DNA from: a bacterium
GTDB taxonomy: Bacteria; Armatimonadota; Abditibacteriia; Abditibacteriales; Abditibacteriaceae
Assembly: GCA_004172935.1 (NCBI GenBank)
Contig: SDZD01000010.1
Location: 62,001 to 126,000, forward strand
Length of the DNA stretch: 64,000 nt
Reading direction: 5' to 3'
Positions 27,747 to 36,835 of the stretch are shown piece after piece. The notes under the pieces are model-generated. The model made no database searches. It saw nothing but the letters and a program-made list of their open reading frames with translations, and had not been told where the DNA came from. The position numbers and the translations under genes are program-made. Numbering within the stretch: the first letter of the stretch is position 1; each line of letters begins with the position of its first letter.

Positions 27747-28985
27747 ATGGCTTCCATCAATTCCAACTATTTGAAACTCAAAGCGGGCTACTTGTTTCCC
27801 GAAATCGCGCGTCGTGTGCGCGCCTTCGCCGAGAATCATCCCGACGCGGCTTCCAACATCATTCGTTGCGGTATCGGCGACGTTACCGAACCGCTGCCCA
27901 CAGCAGCCATCAACGCACTGAAAAAAGCCACCGATGAACTGGGCGACCGCAGCACCTTTCGCGGCTATGGCCCAGAGCAGGGCTACGACTTTTTGCGCGC
28001 CGCCATCGCGGAGAATGACTATCGCGCCAAAGGCATTTTCGTAACCGATGACGAGGTCTTCGTTTCCGATGGCTCGAAGTGCGATACCGCCAATATCCTC
28101 GACATTCTGGGCGACGACAACATCATCGCTGTCGCCGACCCGGTTTACCCCGTTTATGTCGATACCAACGTTATGGCGGGCCACACTGGCAGCTCGGACG
28201 ATCAGGGCCGCTATGAGGGCTTCGTTTACCTGCCCTGCACGCGCGAGAACGGCTTCGTGGCGGGGCCACCATCGCAACCAGTGGACGTTGCCTATCTGTG
28301 CTTCCCTAACAACCCAACGGGCGCCGTAGCGACCAAAGCGCAGCTTCAGGAATGGGTCGACTATGCCCTGAAGAACGACACCCTGCTACTTTTCGACGCC
28401 GCTTACTCGGACTATATCCAAGACCCCGAATTGCCGCGCTCGATTTACGAAATCGAGGGGGCACGCAACTGCGCCATAGAGTTCCGTTCCTATTCGAAAT
28501 CGGGCGGCTTCACGGGCGTTCGTTGCGCCTACACCATCGTTCCCGAAACCGTCACAGGCCGCACGGAAACAGGCGACCGTTACGCCTTCCACCCACTGTG
28601 GTCGCGCCGCAGCTCGACCAAGTTCAACGGCGTCTCTTATCCCATCCAACGCGCCGCAGAAGCGTTGTATTCGCCCGAAGGCAAAGCCGAAATCAGCGCT
28701 TTGGTTGAGCATTACATGGGCAATGCCGCCATCTTGCGCGAAGCCGCTAAAGAAGCGGGCCTGGAGGTCTACGGCGGCGAACATGCGCCTTACATCTGGA
28801 TTGCAGCCCCCAGCGGCCTCACCAGTTGGGACGTATTCGACAAGATGCTGCACGAGGCCAACGTGGTCATTACTCCCGGTTCGGGCTTCGGCTCGAACGG
28901 CGAAGGCTTCTTCCGCGTTTCCGCGTTCAACTCGCGCGCGAACGTTCTCGAAGTCGCCGAGCGCATCAAAAACCTGAAGTGGTAG
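27747..28985 (+). CDS. dapL: LL-diaminopimelate aminotransferase
   Basis: A PLP enzyme of fold type I that converts tetrahydrodipicolinate directly to LL-diaminopimelate (EC 2.6.1.83), bypassing the succinylase and acetylase branches of lysine synthesis. The 412-residue length is normal. Family hallmarks: N-terminal [20 protein letters not shown], substrate-binding [18 protein letters not shown], and the PLP-lysine Lys251 in [12 protein letters not shown]. The start at 27747 matches the usual DapL N-terminus; an in-frame start at 27729 is less likely. Its product is the substrate of DapF. Confidence 0.96.
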   Translation: MASINSNYLKLKAGYLFPEIARRVRAFAENHPDAASNIIRCGIGDVTEPLPTAAINALKKATDELGDRSTFRGYGPEQGYDFLRAAIAENDYRAKGIFVTDDEVFVSDGSKCDTANILDILGDDNIIAVADPVYPVYVDTNVMAGHTGSSDDQGRYEGFVYLPCTRENGFVAGPPSQPVDVAYLCFPNNPTGAVATKAQLQEWVDYALKNDTLLLFDAAYSDYIQDPELPRSIYEIEGARNCAIEFRSYSKSGGFTGVRCAYTIVPETVTGRTETGDRYAFHPLWSRRSSTKFNGVSYPIQRAAEALYSPEGKAEISALVEHYMGNAAILREAAKEAGLEVYGGEHAPYIWIAAPSGLTSWDVFDKMLHEANVVITPGSGFGSNGEGFFRVSAFNSRANVLEVAERIKNLKW

Positions 28986-28990
28986 AAGTG

Positions 28991-29023
28991 AAGAGGCGCG
29001 CTGAAAAGTGCGCCTCTTTATTT
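28991..29023 (+). terminator. Terminator of dapL
   Basis: A 9-bp stem (28991-28999 with 29010-29018), then a T-rich tract, six bases after the stop codon. Confidence 0.8.
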
Positions 29024-29130
29024 TTCATAGAGTCGGGCAACCGCGAGAAAGGGCCTGTTGCACCCTAGCTACTTCTCCTTTTTCGCGTTTCGGTTTCCGA
29101 CTTCCGCGTTTTATATTTTTCGGTCAAACG

Positions 29131-29170
29131 ACAAAAAACCGCAGCCCAAGGGTTGGAAAGACTGCGGTTC
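29131..29170 (-). terminator. Terminator of tRNA-Leu
   Basis: Arms 29137-29144 and 29162-29169 (AACCGCAG/CTGCGGTT); read on the minus strand, the stem is followed by a run of T. It lies seven bases past the tRNA. Confidence 0.75.
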
Positions 29171-29175
29171 TTTGA

Positions 29176-29258
29176 TGCGCGAGAGAAGACTCGAACTTCC
29201 ACGCCCTTGCGGGCACTAGCTCCTGAGGCTAGCGCGTCTGCCATTTCGCCACTCGCGC
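29176..29258 (-). tRNA. tRNA-Leu (CAG)
   Basis: A class II tRNA of 83 bases. Acceptor GCGCGAG pairs with CTCGCGC, the anticodon stem CTAGC/GCTAG encloses loop CTCAGGA (anticodon CAG), and a long variable arm (TGCCCGCAAGGGC) is present, as expected for leucine tRNAs. Confidence 0.94.
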
Positions 29259-29430
29259 AAAAATAGCGAAGAAAAATTATACCTTCTGTCTTCCCTTTAG
29301 TCAAGAGGGTAAATGGCATTCCCTTGAGGCATTCTGCGAACGAATACCCCGACCATTCATCTTACTCCTATTAGCGGATTTTCCAAACACCGATAAGCCA
29401 GTGCGGCCAATCGAATACAGGACAACCTGA

Positions 29431-29463
29431 AATGAAAAAGGACAGGGCTATATGGCCCTGTCC
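29431..29463 (-). terminator. Terminator of the OstA-like barrel gene
   Basis: Stem 29440-29448 with 29455-29463, followed on the minus strand by TTTTTC. It lies 12 bases past the gene's stop codon. Confidence 0.85.
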
Positions 29464-29475
29464 CTTCGGTTCCAA

Positions 29476-32064
29476 TTAGTAAGAGCCTGCGCCACCAAAG
29501 GAGACGTACACCTTCGAGCGAAGCGTGTCGTAGTTGAGCGACAGTTCGCGGTTGCCGATGGTGCGGCCCAAACTCCACCCAGTGGTCAGCGTGCTGCTGC
29601 CCGCCAGTGCAGTTCCCGAACCGAGCAAACCAGTGGTTCCGAGCGCAAAGTTGGCGTAATCAAGGAACGCGCCAGCGCGCCATTTGGGAGCGAAGTAGTA
29701 GTCGATGCCAGCACTGCCGTACAGCGACTTATCGCTCAACGAACGCGAGGCGAAGGCCGACATCGTGATTTTATCGGTCAGGTTGGCATTCAGGTTGGCC
29801 GTGAAGTAGTGCGTGAACGACTGGCTGGTAGTACCGTACAAACCGAGGCTGGAACGGTCGTAGGTGTAGTTCAGAGATAGGTTTGCACGTTTGCCTAGAG
29901 CCTGTCCGAACGACAGGTTAACACCGGGAGCCAAACCACGGCGGCTATCGGAATAGTTGAACGCTGTTGCCAGAATGTTGGCATTGAAAGTGGAGCCGCG
30001 CCACGGCGAATAGCTCGGCGAACTCAGCGAGGCATTCAAGGTTTGCCCGACAAGCGAGCGGTATCCAATCGTAGAAGTGTTATTGCCATCTCCACCAATC
30101 GAAATTCCACCACCGTTCGGGTCAGTGCCGCCCGCCCCACCATTCGACAACTGGAAGGCCACGCGCTGGACAGCAAGAGCGTTCGCCGACAACGAGTAGT
30201 TCCAACCCGATTTACCGAGTCCCTTGGGACGCATACGAGCGAAGAACTGGCCGCGCAGATTGCCGACCTCGCCTTCAGGTCGGTCGAAGAAGCCTTCGAA
30301 GCCGATCTGCATCTTCGTCAAATCGCGGGCGATGGTGGTGCGGGCATAAAGGTCGCGGTGGCGAGGCGCGTTGACAAAGAGGTTCGCCGTCGTGCGCCTA
30401 TCAACCTGCAACTCGTGGGAAAGGTTGACGTTGAAGTCGCCCTGTCCGATTTGGTCCATCGAGAATTTACCGTGCGATTTCGAGGACAACCAATACTGCT
30501 GCTGAATTTCGAGTGATGGCCCCGATGCCTGAGTGCCAAAGCCGCTGCCCATCGAGTTACGCAAAAAGACCGCTCCGGTACCGCGCTTGGAGGCTTGATA
30601 ATAGAATGGGAAGGCCACACCGACACCGCCGCTCGAATTGAACGAGAACATGTCGGTCTGCGGGTTAAATGAACCATCGAGCGGCAACACGTACAGCGGC
30701 AAGCCGAAGGCTTTTTTACCGTTGAAATATACCGAGGCGCGCTCGAATTGCACTTTGTCGCGAGGGAACACGCGCAAGCGGCGCGAAGAAACCCAGTAGC
30801 CGTTCACCACATTGAAATTGGGGGGCGGCAGTTCTACGATGCGTGGGTTGAAGTCACCTTCCGGCAATGGCTTATAATCGGGCACATAGGCACGCAAATC
30901 TTCTGGGCCATTGTCGTTACCAGTGACGGTTTTGGGATTGCCAAACAGCGGGTTGGAACGGATTTCACCGTTTTTCACCAGATCGGAAGGGGTGTCAGCC
31001 AGTGAGCCAGGGACAATCGGCGAAATGTTCTCCGGTGTGGGTAATCCTGCCAATTGCGGATTTTCGGGAGTGCTAACCGGAGCATCCTTCTCCTCTTCTT
31101 TCTCAGGCGATGGGGGCAACGTCTGCTCAGAATCGGGAGCGGACGGAACTATTTCCGAAGGCACTATTTCGGTGACTGTCTTGGCGCCATCAGGAGTGTT
31201 TGGTGCGGTCGCATCTGGCACAGGAGGAACAGTGCCGTCCGCGATGTTCTCGCGACCTTGAATCGAAGTGGGCGGAGCCTGTGGTGGTGAGATAATCGCG
31301 GGCGAATCCGAGTTCTTGGCCGGGGTGATTGGCGTGTTCTCGTCGGGAGCCAACGCGGGGGGCATCTCGAACTTAGTGCCGACAAATTCCTGACGGGCAC
31401 CTTTAGACGTATTCGAGGTATCGCCTTCAGAACGGCGAATAACCCCTTGCCGTTTGCGAATATCGTAGAACAAACGGTCGCCGCGCAACTCGACGCGCTT
31501 TTCGCCACGACCGTTGGAAATGATGACTGAGCCAGCGGTACCCTGTGCCCACAAACGCTCCTGATTCAAGTCGACATCAAGGCGCACATCGCTCTCGACA
31601 TGCAGGTCGCCGAAATCCATGCTGGATTTGCCCGACGAGGTAATGATGTTGGTATCTTTGCCATAAGCCACATAGGGCGAAGCGACTTCAAGATAACGCT
31701 CACGCAGTCCGGTATCTTCAGCGAACTCGACGGTAATGGTTTCACGAGCAGCTCCAACGAAAGCCGTAATGGTTGCAGTCTCTGGTGTGCTTGAAGAGCG
31801 CAATAAAACGCGCGCGACACCACCCGTCAACATCGCCTGGCTTTCGATAGTTCCAGCGGTCGTCGCAAAACGAACCGACGAAACAGGGTTAATCGCCAAC
31901 TGATTTTGCGGCAGCTGCACGAAAATAGAAGTCGTACTTAGACCATTGGCCGGAATGACATCGGGTTCAGCGCGCAGGTTAAAGCGAAAATTTTGCGCGT
32001 GCGCGGGCACGACGAGAGCTAACCCACCCATCAATACAAACGGAGCCGACAAACGAAGGGACAT
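29476..32064 (-). CDS. Outer-membrane beta-barrel protein with OstA/LptD-like region
   Basis: 862 residues from the ATG at 32064, giving a signal peptide ending VVPAHAQ; upstream in-frame sequence is not coding-like. Order: an Ig-like (Big1-type) domain (about 25-130), an OstA-like segment (YGKDTNIITSSGKSSMD...VELRGDRLFYD), a long Pro/Thr/Glu linker, then a C-terminal region of about 450 residues with alternating strands and aromatic girdles that looks like an outer-membrane barrel. The layout recalls LptD, which inserts LPS in the outer membrane, but the typical LptD cysteines are not obvious, so the assignment is tentative. It is the last of three envelope genes in a row on this strand. Confidence 0.65.
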   Translation of the reverse strand: MSLRLSAPFVLMGGLALVVPAHAQNFRFNLRAEPDVIPANGLSTTSIFVQLPQNQLAINPVSSVRFATTAGTIESQAMLTGGVARVLLRSSSTPETATITAFVGAARETITVEFAEDTGLRERYLEVASPYVAYGKDTNIITSSGKSSMDFGDLHVESDVRLDVDLNQERLWAQGTAGSVIISNGRGEKRVELRGDRLFYDIRKRQGVIRRSEGDTSNTSKGARQEFVGTKFEMPPALAPDENTPITPAKNSDSPAIISPPQAPPTSIQGRENIADGTVPPVPDATAPNTPDGAKTVTEIVPSEIVPSAPDSEQTLPPSPEKEEEKDAPVSTPENPQLAGLPTPENISPIVPGSLADTPSDLVKNGEIRSNPLFGNPKTVTGNDNGPEDLRAYVPDYKPLPEGDFNPRIVELPPPNFNVVNGYWVSSRRLRVFPRDKVQFERASVYFNGKKAFGLPLYVLPLDGSFNPQTDMFSFNSSGGVGVAFPFYYQASKRGTGAVFLRNSMGSGFGTQASGPSLEIQQQYWLSSKSHGKFSMDQIGQGDFNVNLSHELQVDRRTTANLFVNAPRHRDLYARTTIARDLTKMQIGFEGFFDRPEGEVGNLRGQFFARMRPKGLGKSGWNYSLSANALAVQRVAFQLSNGGAGGTDPNGGGISIGGDGNNTSTIGYRSLVGQTLNASLSSPSYSPWRGSTFNANILATAFNYSDSRRGLAPGVNLSFGQALGKRANLSLNYTYDRSSLGLYGTTSQSFTHYFTANLNANLTDKITMSAFASRSLSDKSLYGSAGIDYYFAPKWRAGAFLDYANFALGTTGLLGSGTALAGSSTLTTGWSLGRTIGNRELSLNYDTLRSKVYVSFGGAGSY

Positions 32065-32174
32065 GGGAACGGGGCGCGCAGGGATTGCGAGCGTAGGTGA
32101 AACGAAACCTAAAGGAAAATGGGGTCTGTACATTTTCAAGCAACGAAGAAAACAAGACCCACACTTTCGACAAA

Positions 32175-32200
32175 GGAGCGGTGCCTGAAGGCACCACTCC
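32175..32200. repeat. Compact hairpin between envelope genes
   Basis: GGTGCC-TGAA-GGCACC (32180-32195), extended by GGAG/CTCC arms. No T run on either side; it may stabilise or separate the mRNAs of the flanking genes. Confidence 0.4.
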
Positions 32201-32254
32201 AAAGGAACTAACGTATTATATTCTGTCAGAGCAACAAAGCTCCGAAAGAAACGA

Positions 32255-33169
32255 TTATTGGTTGGGGACGTTGACGCCCAAAGGAGGCATAGTGCCGGGC
32301 AATACAGGTACAGTTGGGGTTCCCAAAGTGCCATTAGGCATTCGAGGAGCAACCGAATTTGTGGGAGCCATTGGCGTGGTGCCAACAGCAGAACCCGAAG
32401 CACCGGGCGTAGTGCCTGTCATCATGCCAGTTGCAACAGGCATTGGCAGTTCGAACTCACGTGGTGCCTCGACAAAGGCAGCTGCAATATCAGCGAATGC
32501 CTGTCCAGCGGCAGCGGTCAAACGCTCTTCGGGCGTAGCGCCGCCGAAGGGTTTGCTCGTCACCTGAATGGAGCGGAATGGTTCAGCAGAACCAGACTGA
32601 TAAAGGTCACCGCGCATCGACAGCTGCACTGTCGGGGCCGCCTGAGTACCACCAACGATCAAAGACTCAATAACAACCTGAGAGACCATGGCAGGTTGAT
32701 CAAAACCCAACATACCCAACAGGCTTTGAGCGTTCGACAATCCAGGAGCCTCGATGAAGGCATTGGCAGCATCATCGGTAATCTTCTGCTCAGCTAAAGC
32801 GCGACGCAATAGCGGATCGAACTTGTAGGGCAGTGAGATCGAAAACTTGCCAGTGGCCTTGAACGCCTCGGAAAGTTGCGGTGCCAGCAATGGAACAAGC
32901 GCTGAAGCCAATGCACTTCCGCCAGCGGCGGGAGTCATCGCAACAGGAGGAGCATCCGCTGCCGCTGGAGCGGAAGGCGTGCTTCCATTAAGAAACCCGT
33001 TGCTGACCGTCAGCGGCAACACGACAAGAACGCGCTGGCCGGGCCAGATTTCGAGACGGGTCGAACGTATTTTTTCTTTGGGAGCCGCATAAGAGGTGGA
33101 CACCAATGCAGCAGTCCCCAAACAAAGAGTTACCCCAAGAACACAAGGGCGCAAAAGATTGATTTTCAT
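32255..33169 (-). CDS. Secreted protein of unknown function
   Basis: 304 residues from ATG 33169 with a signal peptide ending STSYAAP. The middle part has an Ala/Leu-rich helical region with the layout of a nucleotide-free DUF4136/CsgG-like domain: RVLVVLPLTVSNG, LAPQLSEAFKATGKFSISLPYKFDPLLRRAL, and VIESLIVGGTQAAPTVQLSMRGDLYQSG. The C-terminal 70 residues are low-complexity Gly/Pro/Thr/Met. I do not know the family; the N-terminal pattern resembles the CsgG-like domain of the upstream gene. Probably periplasmic. Confidence 0.6.
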   Translation of the reverse strand: MKINLLRPCVLGVTLCLGTAALVSTSYAAPKEKIRSTRLEIWPGQRVLVVLPLTVSNGFLNGSTPSAPAAADAPPVAMTPAAGGSALASALVPLLAPQLSEAFKATGKFSISLPYKFDPLLRRALAEQKITDDAANAFIEAPGLSNAQSLLGMLGFDQPAMVSQVVIESLIVGGTQAAPTVQLSMRGDLYQSGSAEPFRSIQVTSKPFGGATPEERLTAAAGQAFADIAAAFVEAPREFELPMPVATGMMTGTTPGASGSAVGTTPMAPTNSVAPRMPNGTLGTPTVPVLPGTMPPLGVNVPNQ

Positions 33170-33269
33170 GGAGTGTGGCGCAAAACGCCAAAGAGGCTCG
33201 CAGTTTGTCAAATCTGAGGCCGGTCTCCGCTTGCGGATTCGACCTCTCGAAAAGTCTTCTTTAAACGTC

Positions 33270-33307
33270 CGATGCCCGACGTCTCTTGAAAGGGGCGTCG
33301 GGCATCG
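33270..33307 (-). terminator. Inverted repeat downstream of the CsgG-like gene
   Basis: A 12-bp perfect stem (33270-33281 with 33296-33307), 14 bases past the stop codon at 33321. The U tract on the minus strand is poor, so it may act as a processing or stabilising hairpin within the operon. Confidence 0.5.
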
Positions 33308-33320
33308 AAAAGCAGTCTAT

Positions 33321-35546
33321 TTAGCCGCGTGGCTTGCCAACGCGGGTACGGGGGACAGCGACGCCAGAGGTGCCGCGTGTGCCGCTACGTCCGATACGGA
33401 TACCCTGGCTATCAACCGTCGAGCGCAGGAAGCGCGACGCGAGAATGGCCGAGCTGGAGTCGGGCGTGTCGGAGAGCTGGGTGGGAACCACAGTGACTGT
33501 GGTGCTTACACGGAACACTTCGACAGCATCGGTCGAACGACGCGACAAAGCGCGAATGTAGACCGGGGTTGTGCCGCCAGTGAATTGGCCCAACGTGGTG
33601 TTTGGAATTTGGACTAGACCAAAGTTAAGAACAACGTCACCCGTTGCGTTGGCAGTTGTGGGTGCCGTGTCAGCAGAGGTGAAGGTCGTGGCGTCAGTAA
33701 AGTTCGGCGAGGTCGAGACCTGAATGCGGAAGATGTCTACACCAGTCGAAACGTTCGAGTTAATGCGGAAGGTGTAGTTGGCGTTCGAGTTCAACTGGTC
33801 GATGTCGCTCTGAGCATTGAGACGCACCGAGAAGTTCGACAGGTTGTAGGCGATGCCAGTCGTTTCGTCAGGAGTGGCAGGAACGATAAGCGGGCGCAAC
33901 AAGGGGGTGTATCCACCAGTTGTGGGGGATGTACCGGACTGTGACAAGTTCAAAGTAACAGTCGTAGAGTTGGTGGTGCCACCTCCTGTGCCTGTACCAG
34001 TGCCAGTTCTTGTAGAACGCACAGCAGTGATACGTCCAACGCGGTAGTAGTATGTCGTACCGATTTCGAGCGGACGCTGTGTATATTCGAACGTAGCGGT
34101 CTGAGTCTCGATGACCTGATTGTCAGTACCATCAACGTCTGCATTGGTGAAGTTAACCGAAACCGAAGCGCCAATACCGGTCGAGGCATCAGAATCCGTC
34201 GATGTGATTTCAACCTTCTGGCGAAGCGATACCGCAGTGTTGATCAACGGATCGGTGTAAGGAATGCGCTGTCCACCTGACACGGCACGCGCATCAAGGA
34301 ACGACTGCAGGTTTTGGATCGCAGGAGTGAAGTTGGGGGTAGTACCACGATAAACGAGGTAACCAACAACGGTTTCGTTTTGCAATGACTTATCGAAGCC
34401 AGAGAAGCCCGAAGTGAAGGTAAATGCACCTGTAGGTGTGACGCCACGGGGGTTAGCCTCGTAAGCATCACCAGCATCGGGCGTGGAGCTATTGCCGCCG
34501 CCGCCAAAACCTGCGAGGCCGACAAGTGCGGCTAATGCCAGAAGGCCAAACACACCTTTGCCGGTCTTGCTCTTAGCAATGCCGCCGCCGCCAGTGCGGT
34601 TAGAAACTGGAGGTGCAGTAACTGGGTTGCTCGAATTTCCATTCGACGACAACGAGACTGGAGTCTGCGAGAGAGTGAAAACTTGGCGAACACGGTCTCC
34701 CGTACGCACGCCTTGAGCACCACCAGCGGACAGAACCGAGGTGGATTGGTTGGCTTCGACACGCTTGATGGTGACTTCGCCGATTTTGACGCGCTCAGTC
34801 ACGTTACGCGCTGCGTTGTAAACATCGCGCAAGACCGAGTAGCGCTGACCAACGGCGACACCATTACGGGTGCCAATGGAAAGCTCGGCTTCATCGCGGG
34901 TCACGTTGAGAACGTTACCTGCGGGCAAGGCGATCTGACGCATCGAGCGCACAGCCGAGAAGGCGGCTTTGTTGATGGCTTCGTCAACGAGGATTTCGTT
35001 GGCGACAGTCGTCAATTTTTGCTCGGTGCTTTCGATGTTCTGTGTGCCGTTGATATAGTCGCCCGTTGCAGCGTCGAGCTGACGCACAACAACACGTGCT
35101 CGTGCGCTCTGGCCGGGAGTAACATCAACTGCAGCAACTTCGCCCGAGAACACACTGGCAGCGCCGAGGGCTTGTGCCAGACGGACTTGCGCGGTGTCGT
35201 TGAAGGGCGGCTGAAGTCCGGCCTGCTGGCCCACGACTTCTTGCACACGTTGGCGGGTAATTACCGTGTATTCGCCAGTGCGTTGAAGCTCGACAGCAAG
35301 AGCGTCGGCGGCTTTGCGACCTAAAAGGGGGTCAGTTCCGTTTGGAGTGGCGAAATCGAGAACCACGACGGTTTGCCCAGTCGCATCCTGCGCTTGCGCG
35401 GGGCTAACGCCAACGCCAAGCGAGGTCATCAGAGCAAACAGCAAAGGCAGCAGCCATCCCGCAAGGACGGCACGCGCACATAGGCGCATCCAGGGCGCTT
35501 CATGCCGGAATTGAATCCGGGGGCGCATCAAAGTGGCAAGGGACAT
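33321..35546 (-). CDS. Envelope protein with CsgG/FlgT-like N-terminal domain
   Basis: 741 residues from ATG 35546 (AAAGG seven bases upstream). A signal peptide ends near PAQAQ. Residues about 55-150 resemble the CsgG/curli-transport and FlgT fold: VVVLDFATPNGTDPLLGRKA then GEYTVITRQRVQEVVGQQ. A FlgT-C-like domain follows (GTRNGVAVGQRYSVLRD...GVRTGDRVRQV). One hydrophobic helix (GVFGLLALAALVGLAGFGG) is followed by a Gly-rich link and a Thr/Ser-rich beta region of about 370 residues with fibronectin-III-like strands. CsgG domains form outer-membrane secretion channels or lipoprotein rings; whether this one does is not known. No lipobox is seen. Confidence 0.65.
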   Translation of the reverse strand: MSLATLMRPRIQFRHEAPWMRLCARAVLAGWLLPLLFALMTSLGVGVSPAQAQDATGQTVVVLDFATPNGTDPLLGRKAADALAVELQRTGEYTVITRQRVQEVVGQQAGLQPPFNDTAQVRLAQALGAASVFSGEVAAVDVTPGQSARARVVVRQLDAATGDYINGTQNIESTEQKLTTVANEILVDEAINKAAFSAVRSMRQIALPAGNVLNVTRDEAELSIGTRNGVAVGQRYSVLRDVYNAARNVTERVKIGEVTIKRVEANQSTSVLSAGGAQGVRTGDRVRQVFTLSQTPVSLSSNGNSSNPVTAPPVSNRTGGGGIAKSKTGKGVFGLLALAALVGLAGFGGGGNSSTPDAGDAYEANPRGVTPTGAFTFTSGFSGFDKSLQNETVVGYLVYRGTTPNFTPAIQNLQSFLDARAVSGGQRIPYTDPLINTAVSLRQKVEITSTDSDASTGIGASVSVNFTNADVDGTDNQVIETQTATFEYTQRPLEIGTTYYYRVGRITAVRSTRTGTGTGTGGGTTNSTTVTLNLSQSGTSPTTGGYTPLLRPLIVPATPDETTGIAYNLSNFSVRLNAQSDIDQLNSNANYTFRINSNVSTGVDIFRIQVSTSPNFTDATTFTSADTAPTTANATGDVVLNFGLVQIPNTTLGQFTGGTTPVYIRALSRRSTDAVEVFRVSTTVTVVPTQLSDTPDSSSAILASRFLRSTVDSQGIRIGRSGTRGTSGVAVPRTRVGKPRG

Positions 35547-35899
35547 CCAGAAGCCTTTCACACCGAAATTATCAGTGCGTTAGAAAACCGTTTTCGCACA
35601 ATGTTGCACCCGAAAACCAGCCTCCAACGACACAGATTGGCGCGAAGTAGGCCGTAATTTTCTTTCACCGGGCCGCGTCTTGTCAACCCGCTTTTAGTCC
35701 GACACCTCTTCACGACCAATTTTTACGCCGAAGTAAGCCCTTTTTCACTCTAAATTTTTTGATTAGTAGAGCTATTTTTTGGGTTTTGCCCTCTCCTCTT
35801 CCTTTCATCGAAGACCTATAGCCAAATCGTGCCCAAGCTCCCACTCGCTTATATCTGAGGGAACGAATAACGAAAGAAACGATTCTGTTTGTGCTTCAG
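35547..35899. other. Intergenic region, divergent promoters
   Basis: About 350 bases between the CsgG-like gene (minus) and the second dapF (plus). The central part is AT-rich (35740-35790), consistent with promoters. No RNA gene, coding frame or repeat is seen. Confidence 0.55.
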
Positions 35900-36748
35900 A
35901 TGGTCAACGGAACGCCCTTTATAAAAATGCATGGGATCGGCAACGATTTCGTCGTGCTGGATTTGCTGCGCAACCCTCTCCCGGCTCATTTCGATTTCTC
36001 ACTTTTTGCCGAAAAGGTGTGTGACCGTCATCTTGGCATCGGTGGCGACGGCTTGCTTTCTCTAGAGCGTGCGCACGACGAGAGCGATGTGCGAATGCGT
36101 ATGTGGAACCCCGACGGCACTGAGGATATGTGCGGCAATGGGCTGCGCTGCATCGCCCACTTGGCCCATGTGCGCGGCGATGTCGGAACCGACTTCACAG
36201 TACAAACCCTGAGTGGGCCACGCGGCATTCGCACCCTGCCTTCGGGTAAAATCCGCGTTTCGATGGGCACTCCCGACTGGACACCGGAGCGTGTGCCCCA
36301 CCTTGGCCCCCAGCCCCTCATCGAAAGCAGCATTGAACTCGATGGACACGTGTTCGAACATGTAACCAGCCTATCGACTGGTTCAACACATACCGTCATT
36401 TTCGGCGAAACGCCCGTTTCCGAGGCTGATTTTCAGAAGTGGAGTCCGCGCCTTGAAGTAGCGTCGCTTTTCCCCGAACGCACTTCGATTATGTGGGCAT
36501 ACCCTCTCGAAACCAACCGCGTTGGCGTCCGCATCTGGGAGCGAGGCGCGGGCGAAACGCTGGCCTGTGGCACCGGAGCCTGTGCAGTGGCCGTGGCTGC
36601 GCGCCGCACGGGGCGTGCTTCGGGCATGGTATCGGTACGCTCCAAAGGCGGCGAACTCGACATCGAATGGGACGAAAAAAGCGGCGAAATATGGAAAATC
36701 GGCCCGGCCCAAATCGCCTTCGAGGGCGTTTGGCAGGATGAAAATTAA
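35900..36748 (+). CDS. Diverged DapF-family epimerase/racemase
   Basis: 282 residues with the DapF double-psi-barrel fold and both catalytic cysteines: Cys78 (DMCGNGLRC) and Cys223 (LACGTGACA); GNDF and WERGAGET are kept. But two residues that bind the diaminopimelate in the E. coli/H. influenzae enzymes are changed: the Asn of GNPH is replaced (SMG...GSTHTVIF) and the Asn of TN(V/I) is Ser (ERTSIMWAY). The canonical copy at 18.9 kb keeps both. It is therefore probably a PLP-independent racemase/epimerase for another amino acid, as known for CntK-type histidine racemases, though a redundant DapF cannot be excluded. The ATG at 35900 is chosen over a GTG at 35891. Confidence 0.85.
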   Translation: MVNGTPFIKMHGIGNDFVVLDLLRNPLPAHFDFSLFAEKVCDRHLGIGGDGLLSLERAHDESDVRMRMWNPDGTEDMCGNGLRCIAHLAHVRGDVGTDFTVQTLSGPRGIRTLPSGKIRVSMGTPDWTPERVPHLGPQPLIESSIELDGHVFEHVTSLSTGSTHTVIFGETPVSEADFQKWSPRLEVASLFPERTSIMWAYPLETNRVGVRIWERGAGETLACGTGACAVAVAARRTGRASGMVSVRSKGGELDIEWDEKSGEIWKIGPAQIAFEGVWQDEN

Positions 36749-36835
36749 ATTTCGTTTAAACGCAAATTTTAAGAAACGGAGAGGGAAACAAAAGAAAAAT
36801 ACACACTCTATTTTTCTCCTCTCCGTTTGCAACAA

